A DNA stretch of 64,000 nt from NCBI RefSeq assembly GCF_030696885.1, contig NZ_JAUYRI010000017.1:1-64000 (forward strand), given 5' to 3'. The DNA is from Thiobacillus sp. Lineage in GTDB: Bacteria > Pseudomonadota > Gammaproteobacteria > Burkholderiales > Thiobacillaceae. The notes under the pieces were generated by a model that ran no database searches, was not told the DNA's origin, and was given only the letters and a program-made list of their open reading frames with translations. The translations under genes and the position numbers were made by a program. This document shows, in pieces, positions 33,607-42,122 of the stretch; the first letter of the stretch is position 1; every line of letters starts with the position of its first letter.

Positions 33607-35796
33607 TCATTTGTAGAGCACGCCCGGCAGCCACAGGCCGATCTGCGGCCAGATGTACAGGATCGCCATCGACACGATCACCAGCCCGAGGAAGGGCATC
33701 GAGCCCAGGAAGATCTGCCCCAGCGACACGCTGGGCGGCGCCACGCCCTTGAGATAGAACGCCGACGGCGCCATTGGTGGCGACAGGAAGGACATCTGCA
33801 GGTTGAGCGCTACCAGGAGGCCGAAGAACAGCGGGTCGATGTTGAAGTGCGCCAGCAACGGAATGAAAATCGGCATGAAGATGACGATGATCTCGGTCCA
33901 TTCCAGCGGCCAGCCCAGAATGAAAATGATGAACTGCGTGAGCAGCAGGAATTCCAGCGGCGTCATGTCGAGCGACAGCACCCACTGCTCGACCACGTGC
34001 TGCCCGCCCAGCAGCGAAAACGCCGCCGAGTAGATGCTGGCGCCGACGAACAGCCAGCACACCATGGCCGATGTCTTGGCGGTCAGGTATACCGACTCGC
34101 GCAGCATCGGAATCAGCTTCACCTGCCAGCTGGCAAGCGCCGCCCAGACGAGGAAGGCCAGCATCGAGGCCTGGCCCAGGAGCGGCGGCAGCGGCGCAGC
34201 GATCACATGCGCCCGGTGCAGGATGAACCAGATGACCGAAGCGAGAAAGATGCCCCACAGCACGATCCAGCTCGGCCACCAGCGCCGGCGTGCTTCGCGT
34301 GGTTTTTCGTTGGCCATGTAGAAGGCCGCCAACACGAAGCCGCCGAGCGCGCCCATCGCGGCCGCTTCCGTCGGGGTGGCGAGACCAAACACGATGGAGC
34401 CGAGCACACCTAGGATCATCACCGCCAGCGGAAAGAAGGAGGTGAGCAGCATGCGGAACACTTCCAGCCGCGGGAACGTGAGCAGCAGGTAGCCGACTGC
34501 CAGCGCCGCTACGCCGACGCCAACGGTTTTCCAGAATGCCGCCGGGGCCGGCTCGCGGTCGGCGGTCGCCGGTGCGGCTTCGTCGGGCTCGGCCAGCGCC
34601 GGCGCTTCGTCGGCCGGCGCCTCTTCCAGCGCGGGCGGCAACTGCAGCGCTTCGGGTTCGGTCAGCGCTGGGGGTTCTTCAAGAGCGGCCGGCTCTTCCA
34701 GCGCGGGCGGCTCTCCGATGCCGGGGGCGAGGTCGTCTTCAACGGGCGGTTCGGAAATGCCCGGGGCGGTGTCCTCGCCGACATCGCTGCGCAAGGCCTC
34801 GGCGGACACCCCCATTTCCACCAGGCCCGAGGTGTCGAATTCCTCGGTCGGCTGGGTCAGCGTGTTCCAGGTCAGCCCCATGATGAGGGCGAACGCCAGC
34901 GCCGGCAGGCTCGCGACCAGCAGTACCTTGCCGACCGCCGCGCGCGAAACCGCGGCATCGCGTCGCCCGGCTACGGCACGCAGCAGTGCGGGCAGGGCAA
35001 GCTTTCCGTGGCGCGCCGAGAGGGCCGCCATATGCGTCGGCAGCGGCACGCTGCGGGCGTCCTGGCTCAGCGGCGGCGCCCAGTGCGGATTGAACCAGGC
35101 CACGATGATGACGTAGATCACATACAGCCCCGCCAGCAGCAGGCCGGGGAAGAAGGCGCCCGCATACAACTGCACCACCGAGACGCCGGCGGTGGCGCCA
35201 TAGACGATCAGCATGATCGACGGCGGAATCAGGATGCCGAGGGTGCCGCCCGCCGCGATCACGCCGGCACTCAACTTGGTGTCGTAGCCGGCGCGCAGCA
35301 TGGCCGGCAGCGCCAACAGGCCCATCAGCGTGACCACCGCGCCGACGATGCCGGTGGCGGTGGCGAAGATGGCGCAGGTCACCAGCGTGGCGACTGCGAG
35401 CGAGCCGGGAATGCGCGCCATCGCGATGTGGATGGCATGGAACAGCTTCTTGATCAGGTTGGCGCGCTCGACCAGATAGCCCATGAACAGGAACAGCGGC
35501 ACCGCAATCAGCACATCGCTGGTCATCACGCCGTAGGAGCGCTGCACCGCCAGGTCGAGCGTCTGCTGCACCGCGACCGTGGGGTCGACCGAACGGTAGG
35601 CGAACCAGGAAAATATCACGCCCATGCCCATCAGCGTGAAGGCGCTGGGAAAGCCCATCATCATCGCCACCACGATCAGGCACAGCATGATGATGCCGAT
35701 GTGGCCGTTGTTGAGCGTGCTCCACGGCGTCAGCACGGCAATCGCCAGCAGGATCAGGGCCATGATGCCGAAGCCGACAGCGAGCCCCCTGTTCAT
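33607..35796 (-). CDS. dctM: TRAP transporter large permease with Pro/Glu/Ala-rich insert
   Basis: A 729-residue DctM-type permease. The membrane domain is split. Residues 1-250 carry the first helices (GTLGILIPPSIMLIVYG is the signature), then comes a central region of two extra helices around a soluble stretch at residues about 315-415 built of repeated EPPALEEP-type units, and the second half resumes at about residue 445 (IVFGLATPTEAAAMGALGGF, FILGWPLEWTEIIVIFMPIF). Normal DctM proteins have about 430 residues, so roughly 200 residues are inserted. The start overlaps the small permease stop by four bases. Confidence 0.85.
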   Translation of the reverse strand: MNRGLAVGFGIMALILLAIAVLTPWSTLNNGHIGIIMLCLIVVAMMMGFPSAFTLMGMGVIFSWFAYRSVDPTVAVQQTLDLAVQRSYGVMTSDVLIAVPLFLFMGYLVERANLIKKLFHAIHIAMARIPGSLAVATLVTCAIFATATGIVGAVVTLMGLLALPAMLRAGYDTKLSAGVIAAGGTLGILIPPSIMLIVYGATAGVSVVQLYAGAFFPGLLLAGLYVIYVIIVAWFNPHWAPPLSQDARSVPLPTHMAALSARHGKLALPALLRAVAGRRDAAVSRAAVGKVLLVASLPALAFALIMGLTWNTLTQPTEEFDTSGLVEMGVSAEALRSDVGEDTAPGISEPPVEDDLAPGIGEPPALEEPAALEEPPALTEPEALQLPPALEEAPADEAPALAEPDEAAPATADREPAPAAFWKTVGVGVAALAVGYLLLTFPRLEVFRMLLTSFFPLAVMILGVLGSIVFGLATPTEAAAMGALGGFVLAAFYMANEKPREARRRWWPSWIVLWGIFLASVIWFILHRAHVIAAPLPPLLGQASMLAFLVWAALASWQVKLIPMLRESVYLTAKTSAMVCWLFVGASIYSAAFSLLGGQHVVEQWVLSLDMTPLEFLLLTQFIIFILGWPLEWTEIIVIFMPIFIPLLAHFNIDPLFFGLLVALNLQMSFLSPPMAPSAFYLKGVAPPSVSLGQIFLGSMPFLGLVIVSMAILYIWPQIGLWLPGVLYK

Positions 35797-36383
35797 GGCC
35801 GGCCTCCCGCGGGTTCGTCGTCATCCTTGACCATCGCCCGCAGTTCTTCCAGATCGATTTCCTCCACGTCCTTCATGCGCGGCGGCCAGCTCCCCTCGCG
35901 CAGACAGACCACGCAGCGCAGGATCTCGACGATGCCCTGCAGCAGCAGCAGGAAACCCGCGGCTGGAATCACGAACTTGAAGGGATACAGCGGCAACGGG
36001 TCGGGGCTGAAGGTGTTCTCGCGAATCGCCAGCGATTCGTTGGCGTAGGTCCAGCCGGCCCAGGTCAGCGCAAGCACGCCCGGCAGGTAGAAGAATACGA
36101 ACAGCACCAGGTCGATGCTGGCCTGGGTGCGCGGCTTCAGCGCGCCATACAGCACGTCGCCGCGCACATGGCCCTGGTGCGCCAGCGTATAGGCGCCGGC
36201 CATCATGAACAGCGTGCCGTACAGCATGATCTGGGCGTCGAGCGCCCAGGGGTGCGGGTGATTCAGAAAGTAGCGGGAAAACACTTCCCAGGAGACCAAG
36301 AGGGTCAGAACGGCTATAGCCCAGGCGAAGAAGCGACCGACGAACGTGGACAGGCGGTCGATCGCCATCAGGAGTGTCTGCAT
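35793..36383 (-). CDS. dctQ: TRAP transporter small permease
   Basis: A 196-residue DctQ-type protein with four hydrophobic helices (FVGRFFAWAIAVLTLLVSWEVFSRYF, MLYGTLFMMAGAYTLA, LVLFVFFYLPGVLALTWAGW, FVIPAAGFLLLLQGIVEIL) and the VFSRYFLNHPHPWALD motif after the first helix. The C-terminal tail is acidic (DVEEIDLEELRAMVKDDDE) and longer than usual, which may contact the acidic insert region of the large permease. It lies 54 bases after dctP. Confidence 0.85.
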   Translation of the reverse strand: MQTLLMAIDRLSTFVGRFFAWAIAVLTLLVSWEVFSRYFLNHPHPWALDAQIMLYGTLFMMAGAYTLAHQGHVRGDVLYGALKPRTQASIDLVLFVFFYLPGVLALTWAGWTYANESLAIRENTFSPDPLPLYPFKFVIPAAGFLLLLQGIVEILRCVVCLREGSWPPRMKDVEEIDLEELRAMVKDDDEPAGGRP

Positions 36384-36437
36384 AAGGTTACAACCCGAAG
36401 GGTTAGGCCGCCGGCACGCGCCGGCGGCGGAGTGCGC

Positions 36438-37589
36438 TTAGCCTTTCTTCTTGGCGAAGAAGTGGTTGTACGCCATCTTGTAGTCCACGTTCGTGTCGTT
36501 CTGCCAGCGTGCTGCGCGCGCCGCGAAATTGCGCATCGAGTCGAGCACTTTCTTGAACGCCGGGTTTTCCGCGCTCTTCGCGGCCATGATCTTGTCCCAG
36601 GACTGCAGCTGCTTGCGCAGGATGGCATCGGGCGTCTTGTAGAACTTGACGCCCTTCTTGGTGCTCATGTCGATGTAGTCCTTGGAATAGCGGTCGATGG
36701 CCTTCCATGACATGTCGGCCGACGAGGCTTCGATGGCGTGCTTGATGATCGCCTTGTGCTCGGCATTGAGCGCGTCGTACTTCTTCTTGTTGAAGAGGAT
36801 TTCGAACTGCTCGCTGGCCTGGTGAAAGCTCTGCAGCATGCAGATCTTGGCCACATCGGGGAAACCGAGCAGGTTGTCGGACGAGGCATTGTTGAATTCG
36901 GCCGCATCCAGCAGGCCGCGATCGAGCGCCGGCACGATCTCGCCGCCGGGCAGCGGGTTCACCGCTGCGCCCATATCCTTGTACATGTCCACCGCCAGAC
37001 CCACGGTGCGGAATTTCACGCCCTTCATCTGCTCGACGTTGGTGATCGGCTTTTTGAACCAGCCGAAGGGCTGGGTCGGCATCGGGCCGTACAGCATCGA
37101 CACCACATCCATGTTCATGCTCTTGTAGATGTCGTCCAGCAGCTCCTTGCCGCCGCCGTAGTAGTGCCACGCCAGCAGCATGTTGGGGTCCATGCCGAAG
37201 GCCGGACCGGAACCCCACAGCGCCACCGCCGAGTTTTTGCCGTACCAGTAGGCGATCACGCCGTGGCCGCCGTCCAGCGTGCCCTTGCTCACCGCATCGA
37301 GCAGGTCGAAGGCCTTGACCACCGCACCTGCCGGCAGCACCTCGATCCGGAGTTCTCTGCCGGACATGGCGTTGACCTTGTTGGCAAAGTCCACTGCATA
37401 TTCATGAAAGATGTCCTTCGCGGGCCAGGTGCTCTGGAAGCGCAGGCTGATCGGGGCTTGCGCCTTGGCGATCGAGGGGAAACCCAGCGTCGCCGCGCCG
37501 GTCGCGGTCGCCGCGGCGGCGCCTAGGAACTTTCGGCGGCTCAGTGCGGATTCGGTTTGGGGGGCGGGCTTGCTGTTCTTCTTGCTCAT
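36438..37589 (-). CDS. dctP: TRAP transporter substrate-binding protein with Tat-type signal
   Basis: A 383-residue periplasmic solute receptor. The signal peptide has a twin-arginine motif (SRRKFLGAAAATATGAATLGFP), so export of a folded protein is likely. The receptor body has GGEIVPALDRGLLDAAEF, a stretch typical of the TakP-like branch that binds 2-keto acids or similar small carboxylates; an Arg in VKFRTVGL is the usual carboxylate anchor. The downstream genes for glyoxylate and glycerate metabolism support a small hydroxy- or keto-acid ligand. The gene heads a six-gene minus-strand operon. The ribosome-binding site AGGAGAC precedes the ATG. Confidence 0.85.
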   Translation of the reverse strand: MSKKNSKPAPQTESALSRRKFLGAAAATATGAATLGFPSIAKAQAPISLRFQSTWPAKDIFHEYAVDFANKVNAMSGRELRIEVLPAGAVVKAFDLLDAVSKGTLDGGHGVIAYWYGKNSAVALWGSGPAFGMDPNMLLAWHYYGGGKELLDDIYKSMNMDVVSMLYGPMPTQPFGWFKKPITNVEQMKGVKFRTVGLAVDMYKDMGAAVNPLPGGEIVPALDRGLLDAAEFNNASSDNLLGFPDVAKICMLQSFHQASEQFEILFNKKKYDALNAEHKAIIKHAIEASSADMSWKAIDRYSKDYIDMSTKKGVKFYKTPDAILRKQLQSWDKIMAAKSAENPAFKKVLDSMRNFAARAARWQNDTNVDYKMAYNHFFAKKKG

Positions 37590-37634
37590 GGCTGTCTCCT
37601 GGTTCTTGTCGAGGGGAAAAGCAGCTTCACATTA

Positions 37635-37649
37635 GTACAGCTTATGTAC
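37635..37649. promoter_or_regulatory. inverted repeat upstream of the TRAP operon, possible operator
   Basis: GTACA-GCTTA-TGTAC is a perfect 15-base inverted repeat 46 bases upstream of the dctP start. It lies where the promoter of the operon should be and could bind a GntR- or IclR-type regulator. No regulator gene is adjacent. Confidence 0.4.
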
Positions 37650-37755
37650 GGCATCAATTGCCAGATGCGAATATTTATGCGCGATTTCGAGCAAGCGACC
37701 GGAATCGGTGGTTTTGGGCAAGGCAGGGCGCCGGAATGTGGACGCGGCGCACAGC

Positions 37756-37791
37756 AAAACGGCCTCCGGCGGGAAACCCGCGGGAGGCCGT
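37756..37791 (-). terminator. rho-independent terminator of tRNA-Phe
   Basis: ACGGCCTCC (37759-37767) pairs with GGAGGCCGT on the other arm (37783-37791), with a GC-rich inner pairing GCGGG/CCCGC. On the minus strand it ends in TTTT, 13 bases after the tRNA 3' end. Confidence 0.85.
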
Positions 37792-37803
37792 TCATCAATG
37801 AGG

Positions 37804-37879
37804 TGGTGGCCAGTCTCGGAATCGAACCAAGGACACGCGGATTTTCAATCCGCTGCTCTACCAACTGAGCTAACTGGCC
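37804..37879 (-). tRNA. tRNA-Phe (anticodon GAA)
   Basis: A 76-base cloverleaf on the minus strand. The acceptor arm begins GGCCAGT and ends ACTGGCC followed by an encoded ACCA. The D arm is AGCTCAGTTGGTAGAGC; the anticodon stem-loop has a CGGAT stem and TTGAAAA loop, giving anticodon GAA (complement of 37844-37846). The variable loop and T arm (GGTTCGATTCC) are standard. It is transcribed from its own promoter about 100 bases upstream and is followed by a terminator. Confidence 0.97.
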
Positions 37880-37982
37880 TATACGCAACTGCTAAAAAAA
37901 TCGGGCACTTGCGCGCAGTCAACCGCGCCCGTCTTCCCTTGCAAACGGCAGAAAAATTCCGGCCGTTCTGCAAAGGCTGGGC

Positions 37983-38011
37983 AGTATAAGCGAGGCGGTT
38001 CCTTTTGTGAA
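37983..38011 (-). promoter_or_regulatory. sigma-70 promoter of tRNA-Phe
   Basis: On the minus strand TTCACA (38011-38006) and TATACT (37988-37983) are separated by 17 bases, each one mismatch from consensus. The base sequence after the -10 (GCCCAGCC) is a GC-rich discriminator, typical of stable-RNA promoters under stringent control. The predicted start gives a leader of about 95 bases before the tRNA. Confidence 0.75.
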
Positions 38012-38081
38012 GCCGGGCCCCGGCTGACCCTATAAATGGCCCACCCTATCCCACATCCGACACTCGATGAGGTTTCACGAC

Positions 38082-38213
38082 ATGACTGAAGCAATCCTGC
38101 CAAACATGCTCGACAAGGAAACGGTCTGCATGCGGCTAGGCCTTGGCCAGCGAACGTTCGAGAAAATGGTGCGAGACAATGAGTTTCCCCCGCCGGTTCA
38201 GCTCGGAAAACGA
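38082..38213 (+). pseudogene. truncated AlpA/MerR-like phage-type regulator
   Basis: From ATG 38082 (GAGG ribosome-binding-like sequence before it) the peptide runs DKETVCMRLGLGQRTFEKMVRDNEFPPPVQLGKRE. That matches the first two-thirds of AlpA-type small helix-turn-helix regulators, which continue with an Arg/Trp-rich wing and SEVEAWI. Here the match stops after GKRE at about 38213, and the frame goes on to 38360 with unrelated Pro/Arg-rich residues. It therefore looks like a 3'-truncated regulator joined to foreign sequence. AlpA-type genes are common in prophages and integrative elements. Confidence 0.6.
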
Positions 38214-38829
38214 GAGCATAAGTCGCCGCAGCTCCCCATTCCAGCGCGCCGACACGCAGGAATGTCGACACTTCGGCCGCCCGGATACAGGGCAGGGCCC
38301 CGGCCTTGTCGCCCTCCAGACCCACGAGCGCGCCCGTGTAATGACGGGGTTGAAATATGAGCCCCCGTTGCCGATCGCGCCGACATCGATGCCCAGCGCG
38401 TTCAGCAGGTCGTCCCGGCATTGACCTGCGAGTAGTAGGCTGACACCGGCATGAAAGATATCGCCGATGTTCATGACCACGATGGTGGGGTTGGATTTCC
38501 GGGGCGCCTCGAGCATGATCTTCAGGCGCGCCATGCCGCTGCACTTTGCCGCGCTGATGGTCCCGTCCGGTTTGCGAATCGGGCACTTGTGACCCACCGG
38601 ATTCGCTGCGAGTCGAGTGTTGTGCTGGCGCCGTCGTCCCCGTGTCAATCCCGTGCTTTGGCCCGCTTCTCGCAGAGCTCGTCCGTCCGGCCGCGGGCCG
38701 TCGTCTTTGCAATGTCATAAAATTCGGCGAAGATGCACATGCTCATTTGTGCGGGTCTCGCCTGCCCCTGATGACTGCACACACAATGAATGAATGGGCA
38801 TGGTGGCCCCAATCAGCCTGGAGTACCGC
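38214..38829. other. intergenic stretch without a recognised gene, possible element remnant
   Basis: About 600 bases between the broken AlpA-like gene and gspG. A minus-strand frame (38136-38648) encodes a 170-residue peptide including ARLKIMLEAPRKSNPTIVVM, which I cannot assign and which runs antisense into the AlpA remnant. No integrase, transposase or terminal repeat is visible. The last 100 bases should contain the gspG operon promoter, but no clear -35/-10 pair stands out. Confidence 0.4.
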
Positions 38830-39264
38830 ATGTTTTCGATAAGAACGTCCTTCCTGCGACCGCGTCAAGATGGCTTCACCCTGCTCGAACTACTGGTGGT
38901 ACTGGTGATCCTGGGCCTTCTCGCGGGCTATGTGGCACCGCGCTATTTTTCGCAGGTCGGCAAATCCGAGGTGACGACAGCGCAGGCGCAGATCGGCGCG
39001 CTGGAAAAGGCGCTCGACCAGTACCGCATCGACACCGGACGCTATCCCAGCACCGAGCAGGGACTGGCGGCACTGAATGTCAAGCCGGCCGACGAAGCGC
39101 GCTGGGGCGGCCCCTATCTTAAAAAAGCGGTGCCGAGCGACCCCTGGGGCAATCCGTACCAATATCGCATGCCGGGTGAACACAGCGAGGTGGACGTGTT
39201 TTCCCTCGGCCGCGACGGCCGCCCCGGCGGCACCGAAGCCGACGCCGACATCGGCAACTGGTAA
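38830..39264 (+). CDS. gspG: type II secretion major pseudopilin GspG
   Basis: A 144-residue pseudopilin. The prepilin cleavage site is DG|FTLLELLVVLVILGLLAGYVAPRYF with Glu5 present. The C-terminal region has the GspG pattern TGRYPSTEQGLAALN, WGGPYLKKAVPSDPWGNPYQY and FSLGRDGRPGGTEADADIGNW, including calcium-binding Asp residues. It forms the pseudopilus in the inner membrane and periplasm. ATG 38830 has GGAG seven bases upstream; an in-frame GTG/ATG start at 38794 would add 12 residues. It opens the operon running to 47816. Confidence 0.95.
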   Translation: MFSIRTSFLRPRQDGFTLLELLVVLVILGLLAGYVAPRYFSQVGKSEVTTAQAQIGALEKALDQYRIDTGRYPSTEQGLAALNVKPADEARWGGPYLKKAVPSDPWGNPYQYRMPGEHSEVDVFSLGRDGRPGGTEADADIGNW

Positions 39265-40449
39265 ATGCGCTATCGGGTCAAAGCCTTGCATCCCGGCGCC
39301 GGCGTGACGGCGCTTACGGTCGAGGCGCTCGACGAAGCCGAGGCCACTAGCCGGCTGCAGCGTGAAGGCGCGCAGGTGCTGTCGGTCGTGGCCGAACGCG
39401 GGCATTGGCTGTCCGCGCGGCGGGCGCGGTTTCCGCTGCTGCTGTTCACCCAGGAACTGATCGCGCTGCTGGATGCCGGCCTGACCCTGACCGAGGCGCT
39501 GGAAACCCTGGCCGAAAAAGAGACGCGCGCCGAATCGCGCCAGCTGATCGAACGCCTGCTCACCACCATGCGCGAAGGCCGGCCGTTTTCGGCGGCGCTG
39601 GCAGCGCAGCCCGAGATGTTCCCGCCGCTGTACGCCGCCACCGTGCGGGCGGCCGAGAGCACCGGGGACCTGTCGCCGGCTCTCGCGCGCTTTGTCGGCT
39701 ACCAGAACCAGATCGACTCGGTTAAGAAAAAAGTCCTGTCGGCGTCGATCTACCCGATGCTGCTGATCGGCGTCGGCACGTTGGTGATCGGGTTTCTGCT
39801 CGGCTATGTGGTGCCGCGCTTTGCCACCGTGTATGCCGACGCCGGTCGCGACCTGCCGTGGATGTCGCAAATGTTGCTGGCCTGGGGCGAGGCGGTCGAG
39901 GCGCACGGCGGCTGGATCGCGCTGGGGGCGATCGGCTTGATTGCCGGCTTCGTCGTGGCGCTGGCCCAGCCTGCTACGCGTGCGGCGCTCACCCGGCTGG
40001 CCTGGCGTCTCCCGGCCGTCGGCCAGCACCTGCGCACTTTTGAACTGGCGCGCTTCTACCGCAGCCTCGGCATGCTGCTGGTCGGCGGCATTCCGATCGT
40101 GCCGGCGCTCGGCATGGTGACCGGGCTGTTGTCCGCCCACCTGCGCAGCGGCGCGGCGACGGCGATGGAGGCGATGCGCCGCGGCGAAACCATTTCGGCC
40201 GCGTTTGCCCGCGGCGAGCTGACCACGCCGGTCGCCGCCAGGCTGCTGCGCGTCGGCGAAAAAAGCGGCCGCATGGGCGAGATGATGGAGCGCATCGCCA
40301 TCTTCCACGACGATGAAATGGCGCGCTGGGTCGACTGGTTCACCCGCTTGTTCGAGCCGCTGCTGATGGTGTTCATCGGGCTGACCATCGGCCTGATCGT
40401 GGTGCTGCTCTACATGCCCATTTTCGAGCTGGCGGGATCGATCCAGTGA
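39265..40449 (+). CDS. gspF: type II secretion inner-membrane platform protein GspF
   Basis: A 394-residue protein with the two repeated GspF cytoplasmic domains (FPLLLFTQELIALLDAGLTLTEALETLAEKE and LRTFELARFYRSLGMLLVGGIPIVPALGM) and three membrane segments (VLSASIYPMLLIGVGTLVIGFLLGYVVP; GGWIALGAIGLIAGFVVAL; LMVFIGLTIGLIVVLLYMPIF). GspF links the ATPase GspE to the pseudopilus. Its ATG follows the gspG stop directly, and its end overlaps the gspE start by four bases. Confidence 0.95.
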   Translation: MRYRVKALHPGAGVTALTVEALDEAEATSRLQREGAQVLSVVAERGHWLSARRARFPLLLFTQELIALLDAGLTLTEALETLAEKETRAESRQLIERLLTTMREGRPFSAALAAQPEMFPPLYAATVRAAESTGDLSPALARFVGYQNQIDSVKKKVLSASIYPMLLIGVGTLVIGFLLGYVVPRFATVYADAGRDLPWMSQMLLAWGEAVEAHGGWIALGAIGLIAGFVVALAQPATRAALTRLAWRLPAVGQHLRTFELARFYRSLGMLLVGGIPIVPALGMVTGLLSAHLRSGAATAMEAMRRGETISAAFARGELTTPVAARLLRVGEKSGRMGEMMERIAIFHDDEMARWVDWFTRLFEPLLMVFIGLTIGLIVVLLYMPIFELAGSIQ

Positions 40450-42122
40450 ACGCGCCGCAGCCCGCCCTCACCCCGGCCACGCTGGCCAGCCTGCGCGAGC
40501 AGGCGCGCGCCGCCGGCCAGCCGGTGATGCTGCGGGTGCAGGAGCAGTTCGGCCTCGACGCCGAGGCCACCCTGGACCTGCTCGCGGCGCACAGCCACCA
40601 GCCGGCGTTCGACATGGCCGCACTCAATGCGCTGACGGTGGACTTCAGCCAGCTCGGTTTCAACGAGGCCGCGCGGCGGCATTGCCTGGTCGCGCAGGAT
40701 GCCGAAGCCCGCACCTGGCTGCTGCTGACCGATCCGTGGGACAGCGCCAGCCGCGCCTACGCCGCGCATGTGCTGGGTGTGCCGTTCAACACCGGGCTGG
40801 CCCACCCGGCCGATCTCGCGGCGCTGATGGCGCGCCACGAGGAAGGCCTGCGCGCGATGGAGGGGATGGGCGGCGGCGGCGCGCAGGCGGCGCCGGATTC
40901 CGGCGCCGAGGCCTTGTCGTTTGCCAGCATCGCCGAGGACACCAGTCCGGTGGTGCGGCTGGTGCGCTCGACGCTCTACGACGCGCTGAAGGCGGGGGCG
41001 TCCGACATCCACCTGGAAACCGACGCCCACGGCCTGACGGTCAAGTACCGCATCGACGGTGTGCTCTCGCACATCGCCCACGCAGCGGGCGTCGACGTGG
41101 CCGAGCAGGCGATCTCGCGGATCAAGGTGATGTCCGAGCTCGACATCGCCGAGCGCCGGGTGCCGCAGGACGGCCGTTTCAAAGTAGCGATTCAGGGCCG
41201 CGAAGTCGACGTGCGGGTGTCGGTGATGCCGAGCGTGTTCGGTGAGGACGCGGTGCTGCGGATTCTCGACCGGCAGGCGTTGTCGGAGGAGCTTGCCGGC
41301 CTCACGCTGGAAGGCTTGGGCTATGCCGGGGCGCAGCTCGCGCGCATCCGCAAGCTGGCGGCCGAACCCTACGGCATGCTGCTGGTGACCGGGCCCACCG
41401 GATCAGGAAAAACCACCACGCTGTACGCGGCGATTTCCGAGATCAACCACGGCCGCGACAAGATCATCACCATCGAAGACCCGGTCGAATACCAGCTGCC
41501 GGGCGTGCTGCAGATTCCGGTCAACGAAAAGAAGGGCCTGACTTTCGCACGTGGCCTGCGCTCGATCCTGCGCCACGACCCGGACAAGATCATGGTCGGC
41601 GAGATCCGCGACGCCGATACCGCGCAGATCGCGGTGCAGTCGGCGCTGACCGGGCATCTGGTGTTCACCACCGTGCACGCCAACAATGTGTTCGACGTCA
41701 TCGGCCGCTTCATCCACATGGGCGTCGACCCTTACAGCTTCGTCTCGGCGCTCAACGGCATCGTCGCGCAGCGCCTGCTGCGGATCAACTGCCCGCACTG
41801 CGCGGCGCCGGTCGAGCCATCGGCCGAGCTGCTCGAACTGTCGGGCCTGACCCCCGAAAAAACCCGCGACTACACCTTCCTTCAGGGCAGCGGCTGCGGG
41901 CATTGCCGCGGCAGCGGCTACAAGGGGCGGCGCGCGATCGCCGAAACCCTGCTGCTCACCGACGAGTTGCGCGAGCTGATCGTGGCGCGCGCGCCGATCG
42001 GCCAGATCAAGGAAGCCGCCCAACGCGGCGGCACCCGTACCCTGCGCGACGCCGCGCTGGCGCGGGTGAAGGCGGGCGATACCACGCTGGAGGAAATCAA
42101 CCGTGTCACGCTGGCCGTCTGA
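40446..42122 (+). CDS. gspE: type II secretion ATPase GspE
   Basis: A 558-residue hexameric secretion ATPase. The N-terminal domain (1-150) resembles the GspE_N/MshEN type. The ATPase core has Walker A GPTGSGKTTT (near residue 315), the Asp box ITIEDPVEYQ, Walker B LRHDPDKIMVGEIRD and the His box TVHANN. A zinc-binding tetracysteine domain is present (CPHC ... CGHC), as in GspE/PilB. The start is GTG, overlapping the gspF stop codon. The next gene starts 20 bases inside its 3' end. Confidence 0.95.
   Translation: MNAPQPALTPATLASLREQARAAGQPVMLRVQEQFGLDAEATLDLLAAHSHQPAFDMAALNALTVDFSQLGFNEAARRHCLVAQDAEARTWLLLTDPWDSASRAYAAHVLGVPFNTGLAHPADLAALMARHEEGLRAMEGMGGGGAQAAPDSGAEALSFASIAEDTSPVVRLVRSTLYDALKAGASDIHLETDAHGLTVKYRIDGVLSHIAHAAGVDVAEQAISRIKVMSELDIAERRVPQDGRFKVAIQGREVDVRVSVMPSVFGEDAVLRILDRQALSEELAGLTLEGLGYAGAQLARIRKLAAEPYGMLLVTGPTGSGKTTTLYAAISEINHGRDKIITIEDPVEYQLPGVLQIPVNEKKGLTFARGLRSILRHDPDKIMVGEIRDADTAQIAVQSALTGHLVFTTVHANNVFDVIGRFIHMGVDPYSFVSALNGIVAQRLLRINCPHCAAPVEPSAELLELSGLTPEKTRDYTFLQGSGCGHCRGSGYKGRRAIAETLLLTDELRELIVARAPIGQIKEAAQRGGTRTLRDAALARVKAGDTTLEEINRVTLAV

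Noticed and set aside
37804..37879. tRNA-Phe as attachment site of the neighbouring element remnant
   Set aside because: No direct repeat of the tRNA 3' end was found nearby, no integrase is present, and the remnant lies on the 5' side of the tRNA.
38136..38648. A 170-codon minus-strand frame near the AlpA remnant
   Set aside because: No family match, and its 3' part is antisense to the recognisable AlpA helix-turn-helix. Kept only as unexplained sequence.
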